From: Candidatus Phocaeicola excrementigallinarum
GTDB taxonomy: Bacteria > Bacteroidota > Bacteroidia > Bacteroidales > Bacteroidaceae
Direction of reading: 5' to 3'
DNA: 33,692 bases
Assembly: GCA_019120125.1 (NCBI GenBank)
Contig: DWVR01000083.1
Location: forward strand, 1-33,692
A program made the position numbers and the translations under genes. The notes beneath the pieces are model-generated. The model worked only from the letters and a program-made list of their open reading frames with translations. It searched no databases and was not told the DNA's origin. Shown one piece after another: positions 15,512 to 24,488 of this stretch (its first letter is position 1; the number at the start of each line of letters is the position of its first letter).

Positions 15512-16567
15512 TCAGACACTTGTGATGATGCCTCCCCCCAATACCAGTTCTCCACGGTAAAAAGCGGCGGCCTGCCCGATGGCAATGGATGCCAAGGGTT
15601 CATGAAGTTCCACGTGTAACAATCCTTTTTCTGTTAACCGTACAGTGCACCGGTTTTCCTGTTTCCTGTAACGTATTCTGACTTTGACGTCATCTTGGCC
15701 CAATAAGGCGTCCGGATTGCTTGTCTGCCAGTCTTTTAAGAACATCTCATGCTTTTCAAGCGTTTCCAGCCGGTCGCTGAGGATGATGCGGTTTTCCGAC
15801 GGACAGATTTCTTTCACGAACACGGCTTTGTTCAGGTTGATGCCGAGTCCCCTTCGTTGTCCGATGGTATAGAAAGGGTATCCTTCGTGTTTCCCTATCA
15901 TCAGGCCGTTTTCGTCATAAAACCATCCCGGCCTGATGCTCCCGTCCGGGACATGCCGTTTGAGGAAGCTCCGGTAGTCCATCGGACAGAAGCATACTCC
16001 CAGACTGTCCCGTTTGTGGGCCGCTTTCAGGAATCCCCGTCGGGCCGCGATCTCGCGTACCTGAGTTTTGGTAAGTCCGCCCATAGGGAGCAGCATCCGT
16101 TCCAGAATATCTTGTGGAAGTCCCCAGAGGAAGAACGACTGGTCTTTGTCAGCGTCTGTTCCGCAGGCGATATGCCAATGACCGTCCACGAATTTCTTTC
16201 TCACATAATGTCCGGTAGAGAGATGGTAGATTCCCAATTCATCGGCAGTCTGTTTCAGAAGCGGCCATTTCAGGAAATTGTTGCAGAGCGTGCAGGGGAC
16301 GGGAGTATGTCCAGCCATATATTCGTCAATAAAATAGCGGACGATCTTTTCGTTGAAAATCTGTCTGGCATCATGGATGATGTGCCGGATGTTCAGCTTT
16401 CTGCACAATTCCTGTGCGTCGTCCAGATATTCCGTATCATCGTTTTTCTCATAGAAGCGGAAAGTGATGCCGGTCACCTCATATCCGGCATCCTGCAAAA
16501 GCAAGGCGGCTACAGAACTGTCTGTACCGCCGCTCATTCCGAGCAATACTTTATTGTCTGTTTTCAT
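15512..16567 (-). CDS. mnmA: tRNA 2-thiouridine synthase MnmA
   Basis: 351 residues. It activates U34 of certain tRNAs by adenylation and transfers sulfur to give 2-thiouridine. The ATP-binding P-loop reads [11 protein letters not shown] (residues about 9-18; most MnmA have GGVDSS). The first catalytic cysteine region is PCTLCNN (C92 and C95) and the second is GVCFCP (C192 and C194), where the usual form is GICFIG. The [10 protein letters not shown] motif and a C-terminal beta-barrel ([24 protein letters not shown]) are intact. Bacteroidetes often carry more than one MnmA paralogue and this divergent P-loop fits one of them. An exact -7 box lies just upstream, so it is transcribed independently of phoA. 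Confidence 0.88.
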   Translation of the reverse strand: MKTDNKVLLGMSGGTDSSVAALLLQDAGYEVTGITFRFYEKNDDTEYLDDAQELCRKLNIRHIIHDARQIFNEKIVRYFIDEYMAGHTPVPCTLCNNFLKWPLLKQTADELGIYHLSTGHYVRKKFVDGHWHIACGTDADKDQSFFLWGLPQDILERMLLPMGGLTKTQVREIAARRGFLKAAHKRDSLGVCFCPMDYRSFLKRHVPDGSIRPGWFYDENGLMIGKHEGYPFYTIGQRRGLGINLNKAVFVKEICPSENRIILSDRLETLEKHEMFLKDWQTSNPDALLGQDDVKVRIRYRKQENRCTVRLTEKGLLHVELHEPLASIAIGQAAAFYRGELVLGGGIITSV

Positions 16568-16575
16568 ATATCACG

Positions 16576-16583
16576 CAAACATA
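16576..16583 (-). promoter_or_regulatory. -7 element for mnmA
   Basis: Reads TATGTTTG on the minus strand, an exact TAnnTTTG, nine bases before the ATG at 16567. TTTC at 16604-16607 is 20 bases upstream as a near -33. The transcript would be nearly leaderless. Confidence 0.5.
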
Positions 16584-16722
16584 CAATAAAAAAATGATTT
16601 CAGGAAAAAGTGGCCGGAGGCTTGCGGCGCTTCTGCTGAATTGGTAAAAGTGGGGATATAGGCTCTATAAGCGATATAAAAAGTCTTGGATTATGGTGAT
16701 AGCCTGAAAACCTGAATGGAAG

Positions 16723-16765
16723 GGCACAAAGTTACGGGATAACAATGTCCACGTAACTTTGTGCC
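16723..16765. terminator. 14-bp perfect hairpin downstream of alkaline phosphatase
   Basis: GGCACAAAGTTACG (16723-16736) pairs perfectly with CGTAACTTTGTGCC (16752-16765), with a 15-base loop. It lies 36 bases past the phoA stop codon (minus strand), where a terminator is expected, but the T-tract is poor. It would separate phoA from mnmA. Confidence 0.55.
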
Positions 16766-16800
16766 TCTTTCCTGAACTTACATTCTTATATGTTTGAGTT

Positions 16801-17940
16801 CTACAACTCAAGAATCTTTTTAATTTTATTGAAAATATCCGTATTCTCATAGATTCCGGTAAATTCCTGGAATCCGGGTCCGAATGCGTAGACAGGAACC
16901 ATTACACCACTATGGCCACCGGTAGAGAATTTGCATACGATTTTTCCTTCTTTCAGGTTTCCGTCTACCAAAGTAAGCCCTCCTGTCTCATGATCGGCTG
17001 TGACAATGACCAGCGTCTCACCATCTTTAGCCGCCCATTTATAGATGGCTCCGATTGTGCGGTCAAAATCGTGTGTTTCTTGCATCAGCAAGTTCAAATC
17101 GTTGAAATGTCCGTAGTCATCCAATTGCGAGCCTTCAATCATCATGAAAAATCCGTTTTTGTTCTGGTCCAGCAGTTCGATGCCTTTTAATGAGGCACGC
17201 GCCAGCAGGTCTCCCCGTTCGGAGGGAATCGGTGTATCTGCCGGATAAGGGACCGCAAAGACCTTACCGCTTCTGATAGTGTCCAGTTCATTCCAGCTGC
17301 GTGGGGTCTTGTATCCTTTTTCGTTCAGTTCTTGGAAGATGTTCCGTCCGTCTTTTCGTTTTTCGAAGAGTCTGGCCCCTCCGCCGAATACATAATCTGC
17401 CGGAGAGTTTACATAGTCGGCTATAATTTCTTCCTCTTTGTCACGGTCCACGTTATGGCAGCAGAAATCGGCGGGTGTGGCGTCCCAAAGCCGGCAGGTA
17501 ACGGCAATGCCTGTGGATTTTCCTTTTGCGTTTGCCAGGTCGACCAGTGACTTCAGCGGGTGTCCTAATGTATCCACTCCTACAGAATGGTAATTCGTTT
17601 TCTGTCCTGTAGCCATAGCCGTTCCTCCGGCTCCGGAGTCTGTAATCAGGCGGTTTGCGCAATATGTCTTTGACAATCCTACTGCCTGGCAGTTGTCCAG
17701 ATAGAGTTTTCCACGGTTGGCTGTCCATGCGGAATACATGTGCATCAGACTCATTCCGTCACCGATCATAAGGATGACGTTTTTCACTTTCTTGCCTTGC
17801 GGTGGAGTGATATTCTGCACTTCATAGGGGCATTCCATAATGTAAGTCTGCTCTTTGTCTTTTTTGTCCTGTGCATTTGCCCCGACATGCAAAAGTCCGA
17901 TCAGAACTGTCAGCAGACAGCGTTGCCATATTTTTTTCAT
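16801..17940 (-). CDS. phoA: Alkaline phosphatase, exported
   Basis: 379 residues. Residues 1-23 are a signal peptide (MKKIWQRCLLTVLIGLLHVG, ANA). The alkaline phosphatase motifs are present: LMIGDGM (metal-binding Asp), TDSGAGGTAMATG with the nucleophile Ser102 (the E. coli form is TDSAASATA), WDATPADF, MIEGSQLDDYGHFND, TADHETGG and GGHSGVMVPVYAFGPG (zinc-binding His). It is shorter than E. coli PhoA (about 450), as in many Bacteroidetes members. It hydrolyses phosphomonoesters in the periplasm to release inorganic phosphate. It is the last gene of a same-strand series PI-PLC, SusC, SusD, phoA, though 213 bases with a dispersed repeat separate it from susD. No phosphate-box sequence was recognised. 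Confidence 0.93.
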   Translation of the reverse strand: MKKIWQRCLLTVLIGLLHVGANAQDKKDKEQTYIMECPYEVQNITPPQGKKVKNVILMIGDGMSLMHMYSAWTANRGKLYLDNCQAVGLSKTYCANRLITDSGAGGTAMATGQKTNYHSVGVDTLGHPLKSLVDLANAKGKSTGIAVTCRLWDATPADFCCHNVDRDKEEEIIADYVNSPADYVFGGGARLFEKRKDGRNIFQELNEKGYKTPRSWNELDTIRSGKVFAVPYPADTPIPSERGDLLARASLKGIELLDQNKNGFFMMIEGSQLDDYGHFNDLNLLMQETHDFDRTIGAIYKWAAKDGETLVIVTADHETGGLTLVDGNLKEGKIVCKFSTGGHSGVMVPVYAFGPGFQEFTGIYENTDIFNKIKKILEL

Positions 17941-18023
17941 TGTAATGTCTGGAATAAAGTTAAGATATATAATTATCTGCAGGAGGCTGTTCCGGAATGA
18001 GAATCCTGTATTCCAAAAGGCAT

Positions 18024-18091
18024 GTCATCCTGAAGTGGAGGATCTCGAAAATACAAGCTGGTATATACGAGACTCTTCGCTACAGAATGAC
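18024..18091. repeat. Dispersed inverted repeat (GTCATCCTGAAG...CAGAATGAC type)
   Basis: A relative of the repeat at 507-583: it starts GTCATCCTGAAG and ends CTACAGAATGAC, with GAGGATCTCG and CGAGACTCTTC facing each other. It lies between the susD stop and the phoA start and may attenuate read-through. Confidence 0.6.
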
Positions 18092-18153
18092 ATTGCTTTT
18101 AGACAGGTAATTCACCCTATATCCTCTTGCAGACTTGTTTGCTAACGGAAAGG

Positions 18154-19788
18154 TTAATATCCGCTGTTCTGTTTCAGTAACCCGTTTGAGTTAGTGATTT
18201 CAAGTGACGGATACGGGAACACCATCATGTAGTCCGCATAAGGCAGCTTGCTCGTATAATCTTCGTATGCGCCTACTGTACACGGAGAGTCCGGATTCTG
18301 TCTGTCTTCGTAGTGGCGTACACGTGGATTGGCGTTCAGCTCTTTTTCTGCCAGTTCCTTGATTTCCTGGTTGCTTGAACGATGCCAGCGTTTCAGGTCG
18401 AACAGATGGTCGGTAAACTCGAAGGCCAGTTCGCAGCGGCGTTCGTGATACAAGTCGGCCATTGTAGCCGTATGTCCCAGCAATTGCAGGTTGGAACGTT
18501 GGCGGATACGGTTCAAGTCGTTGGTCGCCAGATCTGCCTTTCCGGTCATCAGATAAGCTTCGGCACGGAAAAGCAGCATTTCTGCGAACCGGATGATAGG
18601 GAAGTTGACACGTGCGGTCGGCCAGTTTCCGTTGGTATTGATATATCCTGCGTTGGCAGCGTTCTCATATTTGAACGGATCCATATATTTGTTGATCTGG
18701 AATCCGGCTTCAATATCAGATGTAGACCAAAATTTTCTTGTTTCTCCCAGAAACTGGAACTCCTGTCCGTATTCAAGGATGGAACGGACAAGACGTTCAT
18801 TTCCTTCACCGTCTTTCGACATTTCTTCATAAATGTCGTATGTCGGTTTGTTTTGCCCCCATCCGTTATATTTTCCCCATCCTTGATTTTCAAGGACAAC
18901 ACCGGGAAATTCAGATCCGCCTCCTTGTGAGCCTCCGTTTCCTGGTATGGACCAAAGATATTCGGCATTCCAGTAATTGGCGAAGTCGGAGGAAAATACG
19001 TCTGCAAATGAACCGGCAAGGTCTCTGCCATAGTTGTTTTCCAGATCATTGACCATCTGGATGACATTTTGCCATTGCGTTTCGTCCCAAGTGGCCCAAT
19101 AAGCATATACTTTAGCCTTGAAAGCAACGGCAGCCGCATCGTGGGCACGTCCTCTGTCATCCGTATCATAATCTTCGAATCGAGGAAGGCAATCTATCGC
19201 TTTGTCGAAATCTTCAATAATCAGTCTATAGTTTTCAATTACGGATGCCTGCTGGGGTGGGATGGAGTTGTCGTATCCATTTTCAAATTCCTCATAACGG
19301 ATGAACGGTACACCTTGTTCCTCAGTCCCGTATCTGTATGCGATGAGGAAATGGGCCCATGCGCGTGTGAAGTAGGCTTCTCCCAGACTTCTGGTCTCGA
19401 TTTCAGACAGAGCCTGATTCTTCTGCTTGTCCACCAACTGTTCAATTACCCAATTGGAGCGTGCCATGACGGTATAAAGTGTTTCATAGACCGTTCTGAG
19501 CGGTTCCTCGTCACCGGTATATTCCAGTGTGGCTAATGTGTTGTATGAACGGGATCTTCCCCATACCACATCGCAGGCAGCGCCTTGCTCCCAAAACAAT
19601 TCACGTCCGTACAAGGCCTCTTGATGAAATCTTTCGTAAAGGCCGTCTATGGCATCAACCGCTTGTTGGTCATTGGTGAAATAGTTTGATGTCGTAGCGT
19701 TTCCTTCGGGCTGCACATCAAGGAAATCACTGCATGAAGAGGTTAACATTGTGGCAGCCACAGCTAAAAGCAATATATTCTTTTTCAT
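18154..19788 (-). CDS. SusD/RagB-family surface nutrient-binding lipoprotein
   Basis: 544 residues. MKKNILLLAVAATMLTSSC is a lipoprotein signal; the cysteine is followed by SDFLDVQPEGN, a common SusD start. The N-terminal TPR-like helical region and the C-terminal SusD domain are both recognisable, including the late motif LYHERRCELAFEFTDHLFDLKRW and the end MVFPYPSLEITNSNGLLKQNSGY. SusD proteins act as a lid over the SusC barrel and bind the substrate at the surface. The gene follows susC by 24 bases and is surely in its operon. The usual substrates are glycans, but no glycoside hydrolase is nearby; the neighbours are phosphoesterases. Confidence 0.95.
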   Translation of the reverse strand: MKKNILLLAVAATMLTSSCSDFLDVQPEGNATTSNYFTNDQQAVDAIDGLYERFHQEALYGRELFWEQGAACDVVWGRSRSYNTLATLEYTGDEEPLRTVYETLYTVMARSNWVIEQLVDKQKNQALSEIETRSLGEAYFTRAWAHFLIAYRYGTEEQGVPFIRYEEFENGYDNSIPPQQASVIENYRLIIEDFDKAIDCLPRFEDYDTDDRGRAHDAAAVAFKAKVYAYWATWDETQWQNVIQMVNDLENNYGRDLAGSFADVFSSDFANYWNAEYLWSIPGNGGSQGGGSEFPGVVLENQGWGKYNGWGQNKPTYDIYEEMSKDGEGNERLVRSILEYGQEFQFLGETRKFWSTSDIEAGFQINKYMDPFKYENAANAGYINTNGNWPTARVNFPIIRFAEMLLFRAEAYLMTGKADLATNDLNRIRQRSNLQLLGHTATMADLYHERRCELAFEFTDHLFDLKRWHRSSNQEIKELAEKELNANPRVRHYEDRQNPDSPCTVGAYEDYTSKLPYADYMMVFPYPSLEITNSNGLLKQNSGY

Positions 19789-19812
19789 GATTTTTTAGTT
19801 GTCTGTTCGTGA

Positions 19813-22800
19813 TTAGTAAGTCAGTTTTACCCCCAAGGAGAATACGCGTGATACCGGATATTTCAATGCATCCCATCCGCCGCACTCAGGGTCCATGCCA
19901 GGGTATTTGGTGAAGGTTGCCAGATTCTCGCCGCTGAAGAATACGGAGAGGCCGCCGTTGCGCTCCTTGATGTGCTGCCATTTCCGCAGCACGTCGGTCA
20001 GGTCGTATGATACGGTTACATTTTTCAGGCGCAAGTAAGACGCGTCTTCCAGATACCAGTCGGATGCGGTGCTGAAGTTGCCGTTCGGGTCATTCTTTGA
20101 CAGGCGGGGTATGTCGGATGAGGTGTTTGTCGGACTCCATGCATCGAGAATCTCAGACGAACGGTTGAAGTTTCCTTCCACATCGCTCAGCAGCATATAT
20201 TTGGCTACATACATTGCTTTGGCACCGCCCACACCTTGGAACATGGCACTTGCGGAGAGTTTTTTCCAGGTGAATCCCAGCGTAAACGCATAAGTGGTTT
20301 TCGGAGTGGCGCTTCCCATATATTGACGGTCCTCGTCGGTGATTTTTCCGTCGTTGTTGAGGTCTACGAATTTCAGGTCACCGGCTTGTGCGGAAGGTTG
20401 TATTCCTACCCAGTTTCCTTCCGAGTCACGGTATCCGTGCTCTGCGTTCCATGCGGCCACTTCTTCGTTGCTTTGGAAGATTCCGTCTGTCTTGATCAGG
20501 TAGAATGAATTCAGCGGTTGTCCTTCGGCAGTCTGGTAAACGTAAGGAATGTTGCGGAATGTCTTGTCATTGGTCCATACTCCTGGTGTTCCGTCCGCAT
20601 TTTTCACTCCGATATCCGACACCCAGTTCTTCAGGTAAGAGAAGTTGCCTGAGATGAAGTAAGAGAAATTGTCGTTGACTTTATCGCTCCAACTGGCCTG
20701 AAGTTCAAATCCGCGGTTACGTACCTCTCCCTGATTGACCAGCATGGCGTCGATACCGATGCTGCCTGGCCAGTTCATCGACTGTGCCTGGATCAGATTG
20801 AATGTACGCTTGTCAAAATAGTCCAGTGACAGGGAAAGGCGGTCGTTGAACATTGAAAGATCCAATCCCAGGTCATATTGTTCAGAAGTTTCCCATGTAA
20901 GGTCCGGATTCAGTGCGATAGAGTTGTATACGAAATTATTCCATACCAGATTCGACTCTACTCCATATTGTGCCTGTTCTGTCCATGTGGTGCGGTTCAG
21001 CAGAGCCGACTTGTAGTTGTAGCCGATTGATCCCAGATTACCGACACGTCCCCAGGAGGCACGCAGTTTCAGAAGGCTGATGAGGTCGCTTTTCTGGAAA
21101 AATTTCTCGTTGGAGATTTTCCAGGCGGCTGTAACAGCCGGGAAATCACCGTAATTGTTTTCTTTAGGCAAGCGGCCGGCATAGTCACGACGCCACGAAG
21201 CGGTAACGAAGTAACGGTCATCGTATGAGTAAGCGGCACGGGCTATCACTGACACGTTTGCGTCCGGTCCTGTCAGATAGTCATCGGCTGTAATATTGTC
21301 CGCATATGCCAGATATTGCAGATAAGCTGACTCGTCTGTCAGGTTTGTGCCTGTCACGTTCATGCCGCGGCTGTTGTAATGGTCTGCAGTGGTCGAGAGA
21401 AGTCCTCCTACTGTATGTTTGCCGAAGTTGTTGTCGTAAGTCAGCGTGTTTTCTGTTTTCCAGGAATCTGTACGATAGGTGGTTTCCTGCAGGTTGTTTG
21501 AAAGGTCAGGCTTTCCTACCTCATCACGCTTGGGGTTGAATTTTTTATAATGGTTGCTGGCCAGATTGTAGGTGAACCGGCTGGTGAACTTTAGTCCCGG
21601 TACTACATTTGCGATCTCAAGACTTGTGGTGCTCCATAAGTCACTGGTCTTGTTGTACAGGTTTTCTGCCTCAAGAATACGTACAGGATTTACGGCGTCG
21701 CCATGAATGTCCGAGAAGTTTGAACCGTATTGGGCTATATAATCCGGGTCCTCGGTAGTGGTGCCTCCGTAGCTTCCGTCCAGCGGATTATAGACGGTTG
21801 CGCTCGACGGCATGTAGATGGCAGAAAGAATCGGGCCCGTATAGGCATCGTTGTCTGTGTCTTTTGAACGGCTGTCTGTGTTCTGCCAGATAAAGTCCTC
21901 TGTCACGGTAACCCATTTGTTCAGTTTCATCTTGCCGTTATACCGCATGGTCAGGTTCTTTTTAAATGTATTGATCAGCACACCTTGGTCGTTGTTGTAT
22001 GCGAAAGAGATACGGTTTGTGAAATTTTCCGTACCTACGTTTAACGCCACGTTATGACGCTGGTAGAATGCGGTCCGGAAGATAGCGTCCATCCAGTTGG
22101 TGCGTGTGGTGGTGATCCATGGATTTCTTTGCGGGTCCCATCCGGTAGGTAAGGTCATGCCTGCGTTGGCGTATGAAGTGCGGCGCATTTCCAGTTGCTG
22201 CTCGGCTGTGAGCGGTTCAATCAGGTTGGTTGCCTGACGGAGGCCGTACACACCGTCGTATGTGAGTGAGGGGGCTCCTTCCTTTGCTTTCTTGGTGGTG
22301 ACCAGAATAACACCTCCGGCACCGGACTGGGCACCGTAGATGGCCGCGGAAGCGGCATCTTTCAATACAACGATACTTTCTATGTCATTCATGGAAGAGA
22401 TGGGTGCGCCTGGTACACCGTCTACCACCCAGAGAACATTGTCACCGTTCTGGGAACCTTGTCCACGGATGACGATATTGGGAGTGGAAGTAGGGTCGCC
22501 GCCATCTGACTGAATGGTGACACCGGCCAATTGTCCCTGCAGCATTCCTTCTGTGGAGGTGACCGGACGGACAGCCAGATCATCTGTATTGTCTACTACA
22601 CCTACCGAAGCGGAAAGGTCTTGTTTGCGTGTGTTGGCGCCGTATCCCAATACAACGACTTCTTCCAACATCTCAGAATCCTCGTGTAATGTAACGTGTA
22701 TTTCATTCTTGTCTACAGGGACTTCCTGAGTCGCGAATCCGATATAGCTGAATACCAGAATGTCTCCTTTGTCTGCTGATAATGTAAACTTGCCGTCTAC

Positions 22801-22983
22801 ATCTGTAATGACTCCGTTTGTAGTTCCTTTAATCATTACATTTCCACCGATGATCGGTTCGCCGGTCTTGTCAAGTACGGTACCTGTCACCGACATTTTC
22901 TGGGCATAAACCCCTGCCGACATGAATAGCCCTACCAGTAGGATCATCAATGTCCGGCAGATTCTAAGATTTGCGTGTTTCAT
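19813..22983 (-). CDS. SusC/RagA-family TonB-linked outer-membrane transporter
   Basis: 1056 residues. A signal peptide (RTLMILLVGLFMSAGVYAQ) is followed by a CarboxypepD-regulatory-like domain (VTGTVLDKTGEPIIGGNVMI, residues about 30-110), a TonB-box region (EEVVVLGYG), a plug domain (GQLAGVTIQSDGGDPTSTPN, VVDGVPGAPI, SIVVLKDAASAAIYGAQSG) and the 22-strand barrel ending VFSLGVKLTY. It imports ligands handed over by SusD, powered by TonB-ExbBD. There is no N-terminal signal-transduction extension, so control is not through an ECF anti-sigma pair of the FecI/FecR type. PI-PLC lies upstream on the same strand (157-base gap), susD and phoA downstream. Confidence 0.96.
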   Translation of the reverse strand: MKHANLRICRTLMILLVGLFMSAGVYAQKMSVTGTVLDKTGEPIIGGNVMIKGTTNGVITDVDGKFTLSADKGDILVFSYIGFATQEVPVDKNEIHVTLHEDSEMLEEVVVLGYGANTRKQDLSASVGVVDNTDDLAVRPVTSTEGMLQGQLAGVTIQSDGGDPTSTPNIVIRGQGSQNGDNVLWVVDGVPGAPISSMNDIESIVVLKDAASAAIYGAQSGAGGVILVTTKKAKEGAPSLTYDGVYGLRQATNLIEPLTAEQQLEMRRTSYANAGMTLPTGWDPQRNPWITTTRTNWMDAIFRTAFYQRHNVALNVGTENFTNRISFAYNNDQGVLINTFKKNLTMRYNGKMKLNKWVTVTEDFIWQNTDSRSKDTDNDAYTGPILSAIYMPSSATVYNPLDGSYGGTTTEDPDYIAQYGSNFSDIHGDAVNPVRILEAENLYNKTSDLWSTTSLEIANVVPGLKFTSRFTYNLASNHYKKFNPKRDEVGKPDLSNNLQETTYRTDSWKTENTLTYDNNFGKHTVGGLLSTTADHYNSRGMNVTGTNLTDESAYLQYLAYADNITADDYLTGPDANVSVIARAAYSYDDRYFVTASWRRDYAGRLPKENNYGDFPAVTAAWKISNEKFFQKSDLISLLKLRASWGRVGNLGSIGYNYKSALLNRTTWTEQAQYGVESNLVWNNFVYNSIALNPDLTWETSEQYDLGLDLSMFNDRLSLSLDYFDKRTFNLIQAQSMNWPGSIGIDAMLVNQGEVRNRGFELQASWSDKVNDNFSYFISGNFSYLKNWVSDIGVKNADGTPGVWTNDKTFRNIPYVYQTAEGQPLNSFYLIKTDGIFQSNEEVAAWNAEHGYRDSEGNWVGIQPSAQAGDLKFVDLNNDGKITDEDRQYMGSATPKTTYAFTLGFTWKKLSASAMFQGVGGAKAMYVAKYMLLSDVEGNFNRSSEILDAWSPTNTSSDIPRLSKNDPNGNFSTASDWYLEDASYLRLKNVTVSYDLTDVLRKWQHIKERNGGLSVFFSGENLATFTKYPGMDPECGGWDALKYPVSRVFSLGVKLTY

Positions 22984-23140
22984 ACTTTAAATGTTAATAA
23001 CATAATTTGTGATACGCAAAAGTCCTGAAATGGAATTACAGAGACATTACAAGAATGCCAATTGAATGTTACATGACTTTATTCGGATGGATTTTATGTA
23101 AGAATAGTTTTTTCTCGGGCAGGAATATTTCGTTTCTGTT

Positions 23141-24115
23141 TCATCTTCGGTCGGCAAAGTTGGCGTTGATCAGGCAAGAAACCAGTTTTTGTCCGTGTGT
23201 CTGTTCTATAAAATCGATGAACAGGATTCCTGTGTGGCCGATATTGTTTTTCCTCAGATAATCGGTCAATGCAGGATTCACTTTATTGGCAAAGGCTTGT
23301 GGTGTGCCTGAGGGTAGTCCTGTCGCGCTGGCAAACGAGATTCCCCATTGGGAAGAGCCGTCGGGAAGAAGTCTCATTTTCTCCAGGTAATGGATACACG
23401 CCTTTATTTTTTCTCCAGCTTCTTTTTCTGAGGCATATTGATATTCGTCCTGCAGCCAGGCGGATGCTTTTTCCCCGTCTTTGTCGAGCAAGTCCAGCAG
23501 GCAGGTGGCATCGTCTTGCCATCCTTGACAGGCGGCGCCGGGATAGTTGTCTGCAGCATGGTCTCTGTGGAGGAAAAGAATTTTTCCCCGGCATTCTTTC
23601 AATGTCAGATTTGCATGAAAATGGTCGATGAAATATTTCCGGTTGTCCATGTTGTCCAGTGACTGGGACAGGAGTGAAGAATATTCATCATTTCCTCCAC
23701 CTTCTTTTTTCAGGGAGACAATCAGAGTCTCAGAGGGATGTTTTTTCAGGAAGTCAATGAATGTCGGCAGTACATTGTCTTCCCAATAGATGTGTTGGAA
23801 GGCGGTGCTGTGGTATATACCCAGTTTATGCCCTTTCTTTTTCAGGCGGATGTCGAAAGCGCGGATACCCAGTTTCAGCTGGGTGGCAATGTCTGTGGTC
23901 TGCGTCTGGAGCGCGCTACCTCCATATCTGGCTCCACTATCATGAGTGCCTGGAATGGACAATCTGTTTATATGAAGGGAGTCGGGCAATCGCCGCATCC
24001 ATTCGCACAGGTCTGTCGGATATTCGTTTGCGCGGCTTTGGCTGGCTGCAGGTAGGCAGGCAGATAAGATCAGTAAGATGGTGAGTAGACACACGGGCAG
24101 ATTTTTTGTTCTCAT
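23141..24115 (-). CDS. PI-PLC X-domain phosphodiesterase, exported
   Basis: 324 residues from ATG 24115 (MRTKNLPVCLLTILLILSAC); the longer frame to 24157 includes the promoter. The signal could be lipoprotein (LSAC) or ordinary (cleavage near PAAS). The PI-PLC X domain is clear: LSIPGTHDSGA with the first catalytic His (near residue 55), GIRAFDIRLKK and LGIYHSTAFQH with the second, then FLKKHPSETLIVSLKKE, ILFLHRD and a final ILFIDFIEQT strand. Bacterial relatives cleave phosphatidylinositol or GPI anchors to diacylglycerol and inositol phosphate without calcium. Here it sits just upstream of a SusCD pair and alkaline phosphatase. Host membrane inositol lipid or the cell's own inositol lipids are both possible substrates. 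Confidence 0.9.
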   Translation of the reverse strand: MRTKNLPVCLLTILLILSACLPAASQSRANEYPTDLCEWMRRLPDSLHINRLSIPGTHDSGARYGGSALQTQTTDIATQLKLGIRAFDIRLKKKGHKLGIYHSTAFQHIYWEDNVLPTFIDFLKKHPSETLIVSLKKEGGGNDEYSSLLSQSLDNMDNRKYFIDHFHANLTLKECRGKILFLHRDHAADNYPGAACQGWQDDATCLLDLLDKDGEKASAWLQDEYQYASEKEAGEKIKACIHYLEKMRLLPDGSSQWGISFASATGLPSGTPQAFANKVNPALTDYLRKNNIGHTGILFIDFIEQTHGQKLVSCLINANFADRR

Positions 24116-24138
24116 CACTATATTGTTTTTTGTGGCTA

Positions 24139-24146
24139 CAAATATA
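24139..24146 (-). promoter_or_regulatory. -7 element for the PI-PLC gene
   Basis: Reads TATATTTG on the minus strand, an exact TAnnTTTG, 23 bases before the start codon. The -33 TTTG is not evident. Confidence 0.5.
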
Positions 24147-24269
24147 GTGATGGGCATGATGTGGCCTTTTATGGCCAGATTCTTTTCGTAAGTTTTGTGA
24201 GAATTGTCAATTGTATGTCATATGATTGTATCCTGATGTTAATATTGCGCTCCTTTCTCGTACGGACAT

Positions 24270-24294
24270 AAAAAAAGGAGTACCGCTGTACTCC
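24270..24294 (-). terminator. Intrinsic terminator of the putative small RNA
   Basis: 7-bp GC-containing stem (24277-24283 with 24288-24294), 4-base loop and T7 tail on the minus strand. Confidence 0.75.
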
Positions 24295-24332
24295 AACCTT
24301 TGTTAACCTTAAAATCTAATACTATGAAAAAC
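24270..24332 (-). ncRNA. Putative small RNA of about 60 nt with own promoter and terminator
   Basis: A perfect promoter (24339-24369) points leftwards and would start transcription near 24332. After about 40 bases a 7-bp hairpin with tetraloop (GGAGTAC, loop AGCG on the minus strand, GTACTCC; 24277-24294) is followed by seven T (24276-24270), a canonical intrinsic terminator. There is no convincing reading frame in between. The unit lies in the gap before the PI-PLC gene and is independent of it, as it terminates before the PI-PLC promoter. Function and targets are unknown; an attenuating leader for a downstream gene is a possible alternative. Confidence 0.6.
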
Positions 24333-24338
24333 ACAGTG

Positions 24339-24369
24339 CAAAGATACGGACTTTCCAGTAATCTGCAAA
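24339..24369 (-). promoter_or_regulatory. Promoter of the putative small RNA
   Basis: On the minus strand: TTTG (24366-24369), exactly 19 bases, then TATCTTTG (24339-24346). Both halves match the Bacteroidetes consensus, making it one of the best promoters in the window. Confidence 0.75.
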
Positions 24370-24488
24370 TAAAACGGGGATAAAAGTGTGCTTTATAACA
24401 TATATTAATATACTGTGCTTTTCTGTTGATCTCTTTTTGCAATTTGTTATAGTGAAGTAATCCGTTTTTCATCATTTTGTCATATTGA

